Shown: one piece after another, positions 26,186 to 36,338 of the stretch | How positions within the stretch are numbered: position 1 is the stretch's first letter | Layout: each line of letters begins with the position of its first letter | Source: Atopobiaceae bacterium | GTDB taxonomy: Bacteria; Actinomycetota; Coriobacteriia; Coriobacteriales; Atopobiaceae | Assembly: GCA_022482785.1 (NCBI GenBank) | Contig: JAKVON010000001.1 | Coordinates: 62,001 to 126,000, forward strand | Direction of reading: 5' to 3' | DNA length: 64,000 nt | Notes under the pieces: model-generated | The model's input: only the letters and a program-made list of their open reading frames with translations | The model's database searches: none | Told to the model about the DNA's origin: nothing | Position numbers and translations under genes: made by a program

Positions 26186-29041
26186 ATGGGAGCAGAGCGC
26201 AGGAGAGACGTTTTCACCCGGCAGGGCGACGGAGCCGGCGTCCTCGGCGCGCGAGTCCTTGCGACTGCCCTCGTCCTCTTCGCGCTCCTCGCGCTCGCGC
26301 CCGCGCCCGCCCTCGCGCGAACCATTCGCGTCGGCTACTACAAGTTCGCCGGCTACCAGGAGGTATCCGCGGACGGCACCCGAAGCGGCTATGGCTACGA
26401 GTTCCTCCAGGAGGTGGCGCGCTATGCAGGCTGGGACTACGAGTACGTAGGGTATGACCTCGGGTGGGCCGACCTCCAGAAGATGCTCGACGACGGGCAG
26501 ATCGACATCCTCACCTCGGCGCGGAAGACCCCCGCGCGCGAGGGCACCTACCTCTTCTCAACGGAGATGGGCACCTCGGCGGGCATCCTCACGGTCAGGA
26601 GCGGCAGCACGCGCGTGACCGTGGGCGATTATGCGACCTATGACGGGCTGCGCGTAGGGATGATCAGGGACAGCAGCATCAACGCCAGCTTCGAGGCCTT
26701 CGCCCAGGAGAAGGGGTTCTCGTTCACGCCGGTCTACTTCGGCAACGTCGATGACCTCAACCAGGCCCTCCAATCGGGAGACGGCATCGACGCGGTCTGC
26801 ACGACGAACCTGAGAAGGCCCCAGAACGAGTGGGTCCTCGACGAGTTCGACTCGGAGAACTTCTACGCGATGATGAACGCCAAGGACACGGGGCTCCAGT
26901 CGGAGGTCGACGCGGCGATCGCGCAGATGGACCTCTACTCCCCCGGCTGGCGCACCACCCTCTGGAACAAGTACTACACCCCCGACACGGGCGACCAGAT
27001 CTCGCTCACGGCAGGACGAGAGGTCCTATCTCGCCGACGAGAAGTCGAGGACCTACACCGTGCTGGTGAACCCCGACGACGCCCCCTACTCCTCCTTCGA
27101 GAACGGCAAGGCGTCCGGCATCATCCCCGCCGTGTTCGACGAGGTCGCCAAGCGGGCCGGCATCTCGTTCGAGTTCGTGTCCGTCCCCGACCGCGCCTCC
27201 TATGCCGAGAAGGTCAAGGACGGAGGGGTCGACATCGTGGCCGACGCGATCTTCGACTACGACAAGGCCGAGAAGAGCGGCCGCAAGCTCACGCTTCCCT
27301 ACCTCGACACGCCCATCTCCTGGGTCGGGCGCAAGGACATGTCGGGCTCCTCCCTCACCGTGGCCGAGCCCTCCTCGGGCGACGCCACCTACGACTCCCA
27401 GATCGCGATCCAGAGCGACGCGACCATCCTTCCCTGCGCCTCGATGGAGGAGTGCCTCCAGGCCGTGGACAGCGGCAGGGCCGACGTCACCTATGCCTTC
27501 CCCTACTCCGTGCAGCGCTGGCAGGAGGAGGGCAACGGCCTGGGGCTCTCGGTCGTCATGCTGCCCAAGGCCAGTGTCTCGTTCGCGCTCGGCGTGTCGG
27601 ACGACGAGGACCCCCGACTCCTCACCATCCTCAACAAGGCGGTATCGAGCGTGAAGGAGAGCTACGTCGAGCAGGCCGTGACCACCGAGATCACCTCCTC
27701 GGGCACGCGTCTCAGCCTTGTGGGGTTCCTCAAGATGAACCCCATCTGGATCGTCGTCTCGATGGCCCTCCTCGCCGGACTCGCCGCCCTCCTTGGCGTG
27801 ATCTTCAGCCGACAGCGCAGCCTCAGGCTCATCCAGGAGAAGAACGAGCAGCTGAAGGATGCCGTCCAGAAGGCGACCGAGGCCAACGAGGCGAAGTCGG
27901 ACTTCCTCTCGAGCATGAGCCATGACATGCGCACGCCCCTGAACGGCATCATCGGATTCACGAACTTCGCCCTCGAGGAGAAGGACGGGGCAAGGAGGCA
28001 GGAGGACCTCGAGAAGATCAGGCAGTCCAGCTCCATTCTGCTGGGGCTCGTCAACGACACCCTCGAACTGTCCCGCATAGAGAGCGGCAAGTTCGTGCTC
28101 GAGCCCGAGTGGTTCAAGGCCACGGACCTCATCGGCGGCATCGTCGCCGTGATCGAGGAGGAGGCGAGAAGGAGGGGGATCTCGTTCAGGACCTCCATCG
28201 AGTGTGCCGACGACCTGGCGATCCGCTCCGACCGGCTGAAGCTCCAGGAGCTCCTCCTCAACCTCCTCTCGAACGCCGTGAAGTACACCGAGCCAGGGGG
28301 CTGGGTGCGGCTCGCATTTGGATGCCCGACGAGCGACGGCGCGGGAGGCTGCCGCATCGTCGTCGCGGACAACGGATCGGGATCAGCGAGGAGTTCCTTC
28401 CCCACGTCTTCGACTCCTTCGCGCAGGAGCGCAACGTGTCGAGAGGCGCCGAGGGAGGATCGGGGCTGGGACTCGCCATCGTCAAGAGGATCGTCGACCT
28501 CATGGGTGGATCGATCGACGTCGAGAGCAGGAAGGGCGTCGGGACCACGTTCACCGTGTCGCTCCCCCTCGAGACCCGGGAGGCAGCCCCCGGCGAGGCG
28601 GACGCCGCTGGCGGGACCAAGGCTGCCGAGGCCACGGGCATCGCCGGGATCCGGATACTCCTCGCCGAGGACAACGAGCTCAACACCGAGATAGCGAGGC
28701 GACTGCTCGAGGACGAGGGGGCGCGCGTCGCCTGCGTGGGCGACGGCCGCCAGGCGGTGGAGGCCTTCGAGGCGAGCAGGCCGGGAAGCGTCGACGTCAT
28801 CCTCATGGACGTCCACATGCCGGTCATGGACGGCCTGGAGGCCACCGCCCGCATACGCGGCCTCGATCGCCCTGATGCCAGGACCACGCCCATCGTGGCC
28901 ATGACCGCGGACGCCTATGCCGAAGACATCAGGAAGTGCCTCGAGTCGGGCATGGACGCGCACGTCGCCAAGCCCATCGACCCGCAGGCCCTCTTCGGTG
29001 CCATCAGGGAGTGCGTCGGGACGGGACGGGGCGGCGACTGA
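26186..29041 (+). CDS. Hybrid histidine kinase with two extracytoplasmic solute-binding domains (two frame breaks)
   Basis: A membrane sensor of about 951 residues in an EvgS/BvgS-like layout. A signal or first membrane segment (residues 20-45) is followed by a first SBP_bac_3 domain (46-270, IRVGYYKFAGYQ) and a second (about 290-510, VLVNPDDAPYSSF). A membrane segment lies at about 517-540, then the kinase core with His579 in SHDMRTPLN and a receiver with Asp875 (LMDVHMPVMDG). Two single-base breaks interrupt the frame: an extra G near 27009 (reads QDERSYLADEK after repair) and a missing base near 28376 within DNGIGISEEF. Both repairs restore well-known family motifs, so the gene is probably intact in the organism. 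It is divergent from the amino-acid transporter and may control it. Confidence 0.85.
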
Positions 29042-29085
29042 ACGCGCGGCCGGAACGCCGGACCCTCAGGGGAAAGCGATGCCCC

Positions 29086-29214
29086 GAATTGCGTTCGTGA
29101 GGGTTATCGCGCGACGGGACAGGGGAGCCCGTCTCCCCTACCTGCGAATTTGCGACAGCCAATCCTCACGAACGCGAATCCCGCCATCGCCCACCCTCAC
29201 GAATTCGATTGCGG
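29086..29214. repeat. Three-copy TTCGTGAGG repeat in a structured convergent spacer
   Basis: Core TTCGTGAGG with a flanking GCRTT or GAAT segment occurs at 29086-29104 (plus) and, inverted, at 29162-29179 and 29193-29214. The first two copies form long imperfect inverted arms around a smaller stem-loop (GACGGG / CCCGTC). The same motif recurs in four copies at 42535-42781. Confidence 0.6.
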
Positions 29215-29246
29215 GCAGAGGAGTTCCTCCGCACGGCGACGACGCG

Positions 29247-30264
29247 CTAGGGACGCCTGACCATGTCGCGCGTGATGCCGGACACCGTCTCGGCGCCGCA
29301 CATCTGCATCGTCTCCCAGAGCTCCGAGCTCAGCTTGCGCGCATAGGAGGCGATGCCCTCCCTGCCCGCCCCATGGACGACCACCGCGAACGGGCGGCAG
29401 ACGAGCGCGGCGCTCGCCCCGAGCGCGAGCGCCTTGAAGATATCGGCGCCGCTCCTTATGCCCCCGTCGACGAGGACGGGAACGCGCCCGGCGACCGCGT
29501 CGGCGACCTCGGGAAGGACCTCGGCGGTCGCGGGGCACGACCCGAGGACGCGTCCCCCCGTGGTTGGACACCACGATGGCGGACGCCCCCGCCTCGATGG
29601 CCTTCTCGGCCCCGGCCGCGCACATGACTCCCTTCACGACGAAGGGGACCCCGTGCGCCATGCCCACGAACCGGGAGAGCTCGGCCACGGTCTTGGGGCC
29701 CGAGGCGACGTCGCTCGTGCGGAGGAACGGCAGGCCGGCCGCATCGATGTCCATGGCGACGGCCATGGCCCCGCCGGAAAGCGCGTCCGACATCTTCGAA
29801 CGTACCTCGTCCTCGGCCCAGGGCTTGATCGTGGGGATGCCGACGCCGCCAGCCCGGGCGATGGCATCCACGCCGTCCCGGAACATCCGCTCGCCGAGCC
29901 CGTCGCCCGTGAAGGCGACGATGCCGGCCTCGGCGCAGCCCGAGACGAGGGCCTCGGCATACTCGGCGTCTCCCATGGACGGGCCGAAGTGGTTCGAGAT
30001 CGCGCCGATGGGGGCCGCCATGAGCGGAAGCGAGAGACGCCTCCCGAAGAGGCCGACGGAGGTGTCGGGATCGGAGGCGCCGCTGATGGTGTCCATGTTG
30101 AGCAGGATCGAGCCCCACGCGTCGTGGTTGCGAGACGCGATGCCATCCCTGGAGCCGGGCCCGGGTATGTGCGCGCCGCATGCCCTCCCGTCGCAGACCG
30201 GGCACGCCTGGCAGTGCGGCCCCACGTTTCCCCTGGCAGCCTTCAGCACCTCGGCGTATTCCAT
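29247..30264 (-). CDS. FMN-dependent alpha-hydroxy-acid dehydrogenase/oxidase-type protein (one frame break)
   Basis: A flavin TIM-barrel protein of about 338 residues after repair. The N-terminus has a Cys-rich stretch (HCQACPVCDGRACGAHIPG) typical of the anaerobe subgroup. The flavin-site motifs IVVSNHGGR and DGGIRSGADIFKALALGA are both restored when one G is removed from the G6 run at 29554-29559; the protein then continues to MVRRP and a stop at 29247. The family oxidises 2-hydroxyacids such as lactate or glycolate; type 2 IPP isomerase is a related alternative. It is the last gene of the mannosidase/glycerate kinase operon, so a glycerate-like substrate is an attractive but unproven guess. 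AGGGGCGGGGC before the ATG at 30264 sets the start. Confidence 0.82.
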
Positions 30265-30340
30265 GCCCCGCCCCTCTCCGCGACCGATAGTCAGGCCATT
30301 ATCGCCCAACGGGCGAGGGAGAGGGGCGGGGCGGCAGGAG

Positions 30341-30793
30341 CTAGTCGAGGCGGATGTTGATGAGGTCGGCGATGTCCGCGGGATCCTGCAGCTCGCGCAT
30401 CGACGCCCTGAACCCCTCGTCCATGAGCATCACGGCCGTCTGGGACAGGAGCTTGATGTGGGTCGTGCCGGCATCGCCCGCAGGGACGATGAGGGCGATC
30501 GCGATGTCGACGGGATTGCCGTCGAACGAGGGCCACTCGACCGGCTTCGTGAGCTTCACGACGATGATGCCGGCGTCGTCGATCACGTCAGACTTCGCGT
30601 GCGGGATGGCGAACCCCTCCTGCATGCCCGTCTCGCCCATCTCCTCGCGCTCGAGGAAGGCCTTGTCCACGCCCGCCTCGTCGGTCGAGAGGCCCGCCGC
30701 GACGGCCTTCTTCGCGACGAAGGCCAGCACCTCCTCGCGCGTGGCGAGGCTCTGTCCGCAGAACACGTTCTCCTTCTTGACGAAATCGCTCAT
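30341..30793 (-). CDS. PTS fructose/mannitol-type EIIA component
   Basis: A 150-residue EIIA of the fructose family, which takes phosphate from HPr. The phosphorylated His is His65 in GFAIPHAKSD. Downstream LTKPVEWPSFDG and IALIVPAG are typical. It supplies phosphate to the EIIBC protein at 34727-36185, which lacks its own EIIA. GGAGTGCGTC before the ATG at 30793 supports this start over one four codons upstream. It sits between glycerate kinase and the FMN enzyme in the same operon. Confidence 0.93.
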   Translation of the reverse strand: MSDFVKKENVFCGQSLATREEVLAFVAKKAVAAGLSTDEAGVDKAFLEREEMGETGMQEGFAIPHAKSDVIDDAGIIVVKLTKPVEWPSFDGNPVDIAIALIVPAGDAGTTHIKLLSQTAVMLMDEGFRASMRELQDPADIADLINIRLD

Positions 30794-30847
30794 GACGCAC
30801 TCCATTCTGACGTGATGTCTCTGTCTCGTGCCTTCCGCAAGCAGTTC

Positions 30848-31987
30848 CTATCCTCTTGACGCCGCCCCGGCGGCGAGGAGGGCGAAGGCCCTCTCCGCCG
30901 CGAGGGCATAGAGCCTCTCCGCATCCGCGAGCAGGTCCTCGAGGGTCGTCGCCCCCACGGCGAGGGGGACCACGGCACTCACGCCCGCCGGGGGGCGCGC
31001 CTCTGGGTCGCAGCCGCCGACGATGGCCACGCAGGGCACGCCCCTGCGCCCGCACGCCGCCGCCACGCCGCTCACGACCTTGCCGCGAGCCGTCTGCGAG
31101 TCGAGATGGCCCTCGCCCGTGAAGCAGACGTCGACGCCTTCCAGCAGGCGGTCGAAGCCGACGAGCTCGAGCACGCGGGCGATGCCGGAGGAGAGGTCGG
31201 CGTCGAGGAAGGCCATGCATGCCGCGCCGAGGCCTCCCGCGGCCCCTGCGCCCGCACGCCCGCTCACACGTCCGCCGACAAGGTCGTCGAGGATCATCGC
31301 GTAGTGCCCCATGCCGTGCTCGAGCCGACCAGCGACCGCGGGCGACGCCCCCTTCTGGGGGCCGAACATCAGGCTCGCCCCCGTGGGGCCCGTGAGGGGG
31401 CTGTCCACGTCGCACATGGCGTGGAAAGTCGCGCCGGCGACGCGCGGGGCAAGGGCGGTCGCGTCGATCGAGGCGACCCATCCCAGGTCCGAGCCACAGC
31501 CCTCGAGCTCGGCGCCGTCCGCCCCGAGGAAGCGGACGCCGAGGGCCCGGGCCATGCCCATGCCTCCGTCGTTCGTCGCGCTGCCGCCGAGGGCGATCGA
31601 GACGTCCCGGCATCCCCTGTCGAGGGCGTCGGCGACAAGGAGCCCCGTGCCGTAGCTCGAGGCCGCGAGCGGGTCGAGCTCGGAGCGGCCGAGCAGCGTG
31701 ATCCCAGAGGCGGAGGCGGCCTCAATCACGGCCCTGCCCTGCGGCAGTAGGGCGTAGCGGGCGCGGATGGGCCTCCCGAGCGCATCGACGCTCTCGGCCT
31801 CGACCATCTCGCCTCCGCAGGCGGCGACCAGCGCCTCGGCGGTCCCCTCTCCCCCGTCGGCCATGGGGACGGACCTCGTCACGCACCCGGGGAAGTGCTC
31901 GCGTGCCGCCTTGGCGAGCAGGGCGGCGGTCTGCTCGGAGGAGAGGGTCCCCTTGAGGGAATCGGATGCGAGGAGAAACGTGGGCAT
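30848..31987 (-). CDS. Glycerate kinase (GarK/GlxK family)
   Basis: A 379-residue kinase that phosphorylates D-glycerate, usually at the 2-position in this class. The N-terminus FLLASDSLKGTLSSEQTAA, the SVPMADGGEGT loop, GGSATNDGG and CFTGEGHLDSQTARGK are all family motifs. It starts five bases after the mannosidase stop, so the two genes are coupled. This pairing is the main reason to read the operon as mannosylglycerate use, because hydrolysis of that compound releases glycerate. TAGGGG lies just before the ATG. Confidence 0.94.
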   Translation of the reverse strand: MPTFLLASDSLKGTLSSEQTAALLAKAAREHFPGCVTRSVPMADGGEGTAEALVAACGGEMVEAESVDALGRPIRARYALLPQGRAVIEAASASGITLLGRSELDPLAASSYGTGLLVADALDRGCRDVSIALGGSATNDGGMGMARALGVRFLGADGAELEGCGSDLGWVASIDATALAPRVAGATFHAMCDVDSPLTGPTGASLMFGPQKGASPAVAGRLEHGMGHYAMILDDLVGGRVSGRAGAGAAGGLGAACMAFLDADLSSGIARVLELVGFDRLLEGVDVCFTGEGHLDSQTARGKVVSGVAAACGRRGVPCVAIVGGCDPEARPPAGVSAVVPLAVGATTLEDLLADAERLYALAAERAFALLAAGAASRG

Positions 31988-31992
31988 GGCCC

Positions 31993-34617
31993 CTACCTTT
32001 CCGACGGGTCTGACAGCAGGACGGTGGCGACCGAGCAGGGGGCGACCGTCTCGGAGGGCTCCGCGGGCGTCTCCGCGAGCGTGAGCCACGAGGCGACCCC
32101 CGACCCCCCGAGGGAAAGGACGCGAGGCCGGTCGCTGGGGTTGCAGAAGCGGGCGACGATGCCGCGGCCGTCCTCGGCCAGCTTCACGGCGCTGAGCACG
32201 ATGCCCTCGTCCGCCTGGGAGAGCAGGCTGAAGCGCGCCGGGACCGGGGCCTTCGCCTCGCTGATGTTGATGGGGGCGTAGGCGAAGCGCTGGTAGGCCT
32301 CGACGGGCGTGAGCCAACGGGCGGCCCTCGTCGCGGGAAGCGAGCGCGAGGCGGGCTCGGGCGACGCCACGAGGGCGAGGTCGAGCGCGAGCGTGCCATG
32401 GCACTGCCCGTCGGGCGTCGGTGCCGCGATTCCCGAGGGACGTCCGGGACGCCTCACGAGGTCGGACTTGCCGAGCGTGCCCACGCAGGACAGGAGCGTC
32501 ACGGCGATGACGTCATGGGCGCCGCCGACGACCTCGTACTCGCGGGTGCTGTCGGTGAGCACCGCGACGGTGCGCGCGTCGTCCGCGAGGGCGACGTAGG
32601 TCAGGAACGGGAAGATGGCATCGGGCCTCTCCGACCAGCGCTCCTCCTCCCAGACGGACATCCCCGGATCGACGACGGGACGCTCGATGGTGCCGAACTG
32701 GTTGTCGGACAGCGAGGCAGACGAGGCGATCCCCGTCGGCACGAGAAGCCGCACGCGCAGGTCGTCACAGGCGTTGTCGAGGGTGACGTGGATGCCGACC
32801 GTCTCCGAGGCCTTGTCGAACTCGAGGTCGAGGGAGACGCCGAGCGTCGAGGACGCGCCGGACGCGCCCACGCGCCAGCCGTCGAGGCCGGCCGGGAGCA
32901 GGAGCTCGTAGGCGATGTGCACAGCGACGGAGAGCTCCCTCTCGACGATGGTCGGGCGGCAGGAGACGACGTCTGACGAGAGAACCTTCCTTCCGTCAGC
33001 GAGCGGCGAGGAGTCGTACTCGTCGCCGTCGTTGCCCTCCACCTCTATCGCCAGCATGCCCGGGTAGCTCGTGCCGTCGGCCTTGCAGGCGAGGTCGATC
33101 GTGCCGTTGTCGTTCACCGCGACGCGGTAGGACTCCGTCTCGAACGTGCCCGACGTGGCCGCGCGCGGCGTCCCGGGACGGGCGCCCTCGACCTCGCGCA
33201 CGACGAGGGCCTCGTAGCCGACCGTCGGAAGCTCGCGCCGGAGCTGGATGGTCGTCCTCAGGAACGGCTCGTAGTTGCCGGCCGCGACGATCTGGCGGTC
33301 CACCAGGCCGGGGTCGACCTCCTCGGTCCCGATGACGGAGAAGGGCACGGGCCTGCCCTCGGAATCCGACAGCTCGAAGCGCTCGCCGCGGGTGAGCACC
33401 TCGGCGGTGACGAGCCTCTCGACGCCTGGGGTCGCGTCCATGTTGAACAGGACGAGCCTGCCGGCCTCCGGCAGGTCGACCGCCTCGGCGAGGTAGCGCT
33501 CGTAGTAGTGGACGAGCAGGTCGGTGCGCTCGGAGGCGTTCGCCAGGCGGGCGGATATCTCGGCGTTCACCTTGTCCGAGCAGCACCCCCCGATGCTGTC
33601 GTGGGCATGGCTCTCGAGGAGCTCCTTCCATGCCTGGTCGACGAGGGTCTTGGGGTAGTCGAGGCCCACCTCGCGCGCGACGGCGAGGATCGGCTCGGCC
33701 ACGCGGGCAAGACGGTTCTCGACGCGGGCGTTGGCGACCTTGTTGTCCATCCTCACCGAGAAGATCGAGCGATGCACGCGCTCGCGCTTGCCGTCCAGGA
33801 ACTCGCCGGCCACCGTGGGGAGCGGCGTGGTCGAGGCGGACGACTCCACGAGGTCGAGCTCGTCGTCGAGGCTCCCGAGCACGAACTCGCGATCCGGGAA
33901 GGCCTTGCGGAGGCCTTCCATGACCTCGTCGATGTTCTCCTGGATGGGCATCTGGTCGTGGCCGTTCGGCAGGATCGCCACGGGTGCCGAGGCGAGCTCG
34001 TCAAAGGTGGCGAAGAGGGGCGAGAGGCGCCTCCTCAGGGCCTCCGGGTCGGTGGGGAGGTACTTGCCCGTGGCATAGCCGAGGGGAAGCTGGTTCGCCA
34101 GCACGCGCGAGCCGTCGGCCGACTCCCACCAGAACTGGCTCGAGCTCGTCCCGCAGAACTGGGACTGTCCCCGCCAGAACACCGAGCGCCCGATGCCGAA
34201 CTGGTTGAGGATCATCGGCATCTGCGCGCTCTGGCCGAACGAGTCGGGGACGTAGCCCACCATCATCGTCTCGCCGAGGCGCTCGCTCGACTCGAAGCCG
34301 TAGAGCAGGTTGCGGACGATGGACTCCCCTCCCACGACCATCTCGTCGGTCTGGGTGAACCAGGGCCCCACGTGGAGGCGCCCCGCGCAGACGAGCCTCT
34401 CGACGCGCTCGCGGGCGCCGGGCACGGTGTCGAGGTACTCGTCGACGACGGCCATCTGGCCGTCCATGACGAACGAGGGGTAGTCGGGGTCGCCCTCGAG
34501 GTGGTCGAGGACCTCGCCGAAGTCACGGACGGCGAGCACCTGGGACTCCTCGCAGCTGAAGTACCACTCGCGGTCCCAGTGAACGTGCGGGACCACCACG
34601 ATCGTCTTCGCAAACAT
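31993..34617 (-). CDS. mngB: GH38 alpha-mannosidase, probable mannosylglycerate hydrolase
   Basis: An 874-residue cytoplasmic GH38 enzyme, almost the length I recall for E. coli MngB. PHVHWDREWY supplies zinc ligands His13 and Asp15. YVPDSFGQSAQMP holds the nucleophile Asp, and ESHAHDSIGG supplies another metal His. The C-terminal half is the usual beta-sandwich region. GH38 enzymes cleave alpha-mannosides with retention. In E. coli, MngB hydrolyses 2-O-(6-phospho-mannosyl)-glycerate to mannose 6-phosphate and glycerate. The flanking PTS and glycerate kinase support that substrate here; phosphorylated mannobioses are the alternative. GGAGCGAAC before the ATG at 34617 sets the start, discarding a 43-residue upstream extension. 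Confidence 0.9.
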   Translation of the reverse strand: MFAKTIVVVPHVHWDREWYFSCEESQVLAVRDFGEVLDHLEGDPDYPSFVMDGQMAVVDEYLDTVPGARERVERLVCAGRLHVGPWFTQTDEMVVGGESIVRNLLYGFESSERLGETMMVGYVPDSFGQSAQMPMILNQFGIGRSVFWRGQSQFCGTSSSQFWWESADGSRVLANQLPLGYATGKYLPTDPEALRRRLSPLFATFDELASAPVAILPNGHDQMPIQENIDEVMEGLRKAFPDREFVLGSLDDELDLVESSASTTPLPTVAGEFLDGKRERVHRSIFSVRMDNKVANARVENRLARVAEPILAVAREVGLDYPKTLVDQAWKELLESHAHDSIGGCCSDKVNAEISARLANASERTDLLVHYYERYLAEAVDLPEAGRLVLFNMDATPGVERLVTAEVLTRGERFELSDSEGRPVPFSVIGTEEVDPGLVDRQIVAAGNYEPFLRTTIQLRRELPTVGYEALVVREVEGARPGTPRAATSGTFETESYRVAVNDNGTIDLACKADGTSYPGMLAIEVEGNDGDEYDSSPLADGRKVLSSDVVSCRPTIVERELSVAVHIAYELLLPAGLDGWRVGASGASSTLGVSLDLEFDKASETVGIHVTLDNACDDLRVRLLVPTGIASSASLSDNQFGTIERPVVDPGMSVWEEERWSERPDAIFPFLTYVALADDARTVAVLTDSTREYEVVGGAHDVIAVTLLSCVGTLGKSDLVRRPGRPSGIAAPTPDGQCHGTLALDLALVASPEPASRSLPATRAARWLTPVEAYQRFAYAPINISEAKAPVPARFSLLSQADEGIVLSAVKLAEDGRGIVARFCNPSDRPRVLSLGGSGVASWLTLAETPAEPSETVAPCSVATVLLSDPSER

Positions 34618-34678
34618 GTTCGCTCCAAAGGTTGGAAGTGCGTGTGGGCTGCACCGTGCAAGTGTATCCCCTGGGGAA

Positions 34679-34706
34679 GGTCCCCCCGGCGGATGCCGGA
34701 GGGACC
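34679..34706 (-). promoter_or_regulatory. Intercistronic hairpin between EIIBC and mannosidase genes
   Basis: GGTCCC and GGGACC arms enclose an inner CCGGC/GCCGG pairing, 20 bases past the EIIBC stop. A short TTCCCC follows on the minus strand, so it is a possible attenuator rather than a full terminator. Confidence 0.5.
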
Positions 34707-34726
34707 ACGGGGGAGGGAGGAATCCT

Positions 34727-36185
34727 CTAGGCTGCCTGCTTGGCAAGCAGGTGCTTGCGGGTGGCGATGAGGCAGACGGTGGAGATGGCCGCGCCGATGA
34801 CGGCGGCGACGAACCAGATGAGGCCGTTGCCGACGGCTCCGAAGTTGCCGGAGAGGGCGATCAGCGAGAAGATGCCGGCGCCGGGGACGGACAGGCCGAT
34901 GCCAGCCCAGCCCACGATTCCGCCGCAGACGACGGAGCCTGCGATGAACGAGCCGATGACCTGGACGGGATGGGCCATCGCGAAGGGGATGGCGCCTTCG
35001 GTGATGCCGGCGAGGCCGAGCAGCCACGTCTGGTCGCCGATCTCCTTTTCGTCATCGGTGAAGAGGTCCTTGCCCAGGTAGCAGGCGGCCGTGCAGGAGA
35101 ACGCGGAGACCATCTTGACGGAGGCGAAGATGCAGTACGGGGCGAAGTTGCCGTTGGCCATGGCGCCCACGCAGAACGCGTAGCACGCCTTGTTGACGGG
35201 ACCGCCGAGGTCGAACGAGGTCATGGCACCGATGATGACGCCGAGCAGGACCGCGTTGGCGCCGGACATGCCGTTCAGGAAGTCGACGAGGCCGGTGTTG
35301 AGGGCGGCGACGGGAGGGCCGGCGACGAACAGCATGAGCGCGCCGACGACGGCGGAGCCCACGACGGGCCACACCCAGAAGGTGATGAACGTGCGGGCAG
35401 GGGCCGGTGGCCTTGATGTTCTCCTTCATCCAACGCATGATGAAGCCTGCGAGCAGGCCGCCGAGCATGCCGCCGAGGAAGCCGGAGCTGATCATGTTGG
35501 CGGCGAGGCCGGCGATGAAGCCGGGCCCGAGGCCAGGCTTGTCGGCCAGGGCATAGGCCATGTAGGCCGAGAGCAGGGGCACCATCAGCGTGCCCAGGGC
35601 ACCCGAGCCGAGCGACTTGAAGAGGTACAGCCAGCTCGTCTTGTCGGAGAGCAGCGCCTGGAGGCCGAACGCGTTGCCGATGATGGTCGCGAGGGCCGAG
35701 ATCATGCCGCCGGCGATGATGACCGGGATGATGTAGGAGATGCCCGTGAGGACGGAATCCTTGACCAGCGCGCCGAAGTTCGGCTTGTCGGCCTTGCCCT
35801 CCTCCTGCGCCGCGGCGTCGGCCTTCTCGGCCGCATCGGAGGAGGTGTCGCGCATCTTGCCCAGGGCCTGGCTCACGAGGCCGGCCGCGTCCTTGATGGC
35901 CGCCGCGGCCGACACGTCGACCGTGGGGATGCTCGCGAAGCGGTCGACGTCCTTGATGGCGACGTCATGCGCGAAGATGGCCGCGTTGGCGGCGGCCGCC
36001 TCCTCGGGGCTCACCCGGTTCTCTACGCCCGTCGTGCCCTGGGTCTCGACCTTGATGTCGGCACCCGCCGCCGCTGCGGCCTTCTTGAGTGCCTCGGCGG
36101 CCATGTAGGTGTGCGCGACGCCGGCCGTGCAGGCGGTCACGGCGACGATGCGCGGCCTGTCCGACTGTTCTGGCTTAGTGCTCAT
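34727..36185 (-). CDS. mngA: PTS fructose-type EIIBC permease, probable mannosylglycerate transporter (one frame break)
   Basis: About 485 residues after repair. Residues 10-105 are a fructose-type EIIB with phospho-Cys19 in AVTACTAGVAHTYMAA. A linker leads to the EIIC domain from about 150, with eight or more membrane segments and motifs SFDLGGPVNKACYAF and GITEGAIPFA. An extra C in CCCC at 35400-35403 breaks the frame; removing it gives GPARTFITFWVWPVV and a full EIIC. Imports and phosphorylates a sugar using the separate EIIA at 30341. E. coli MngA is a single EIIABC; here the A part is detached. Substrate assignment rests on the downstream mannosidase and glycerate kinase. GAGAGGAG lies upstream of the ATG. 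Confidence 0.87.
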
Positions 36186-36299
36186 GCCCTGCTCCTCTCG
36201 CTGATGTTTGCTTCCGTGACTCTCTTATAGCGCGCCGCGAGCCGTGATTCCGGAATTGGGCAGACTTGCAATCGCGGCGGCGCGGCGGTGGCCTAAGAT

Positions 36300-36313
36300 G
36301 TGAATTAATACAC
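36300..36313. promoter_or_regulatory. Palindromic operator candidate for the RpiR regulator
   Basis: GTGAATTAATACAC is a near-perfect palindrome in the 153-base divergent spacer between the PTS operon and the rpiR-type gene, 25 bases before the regulator's start. It is the only AT-rich symmetric site in the spacer. Confidence 0.5.
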
Positions 36314-36338
36314 GTCTCGTGGGTGGTGGGAGGACGGC

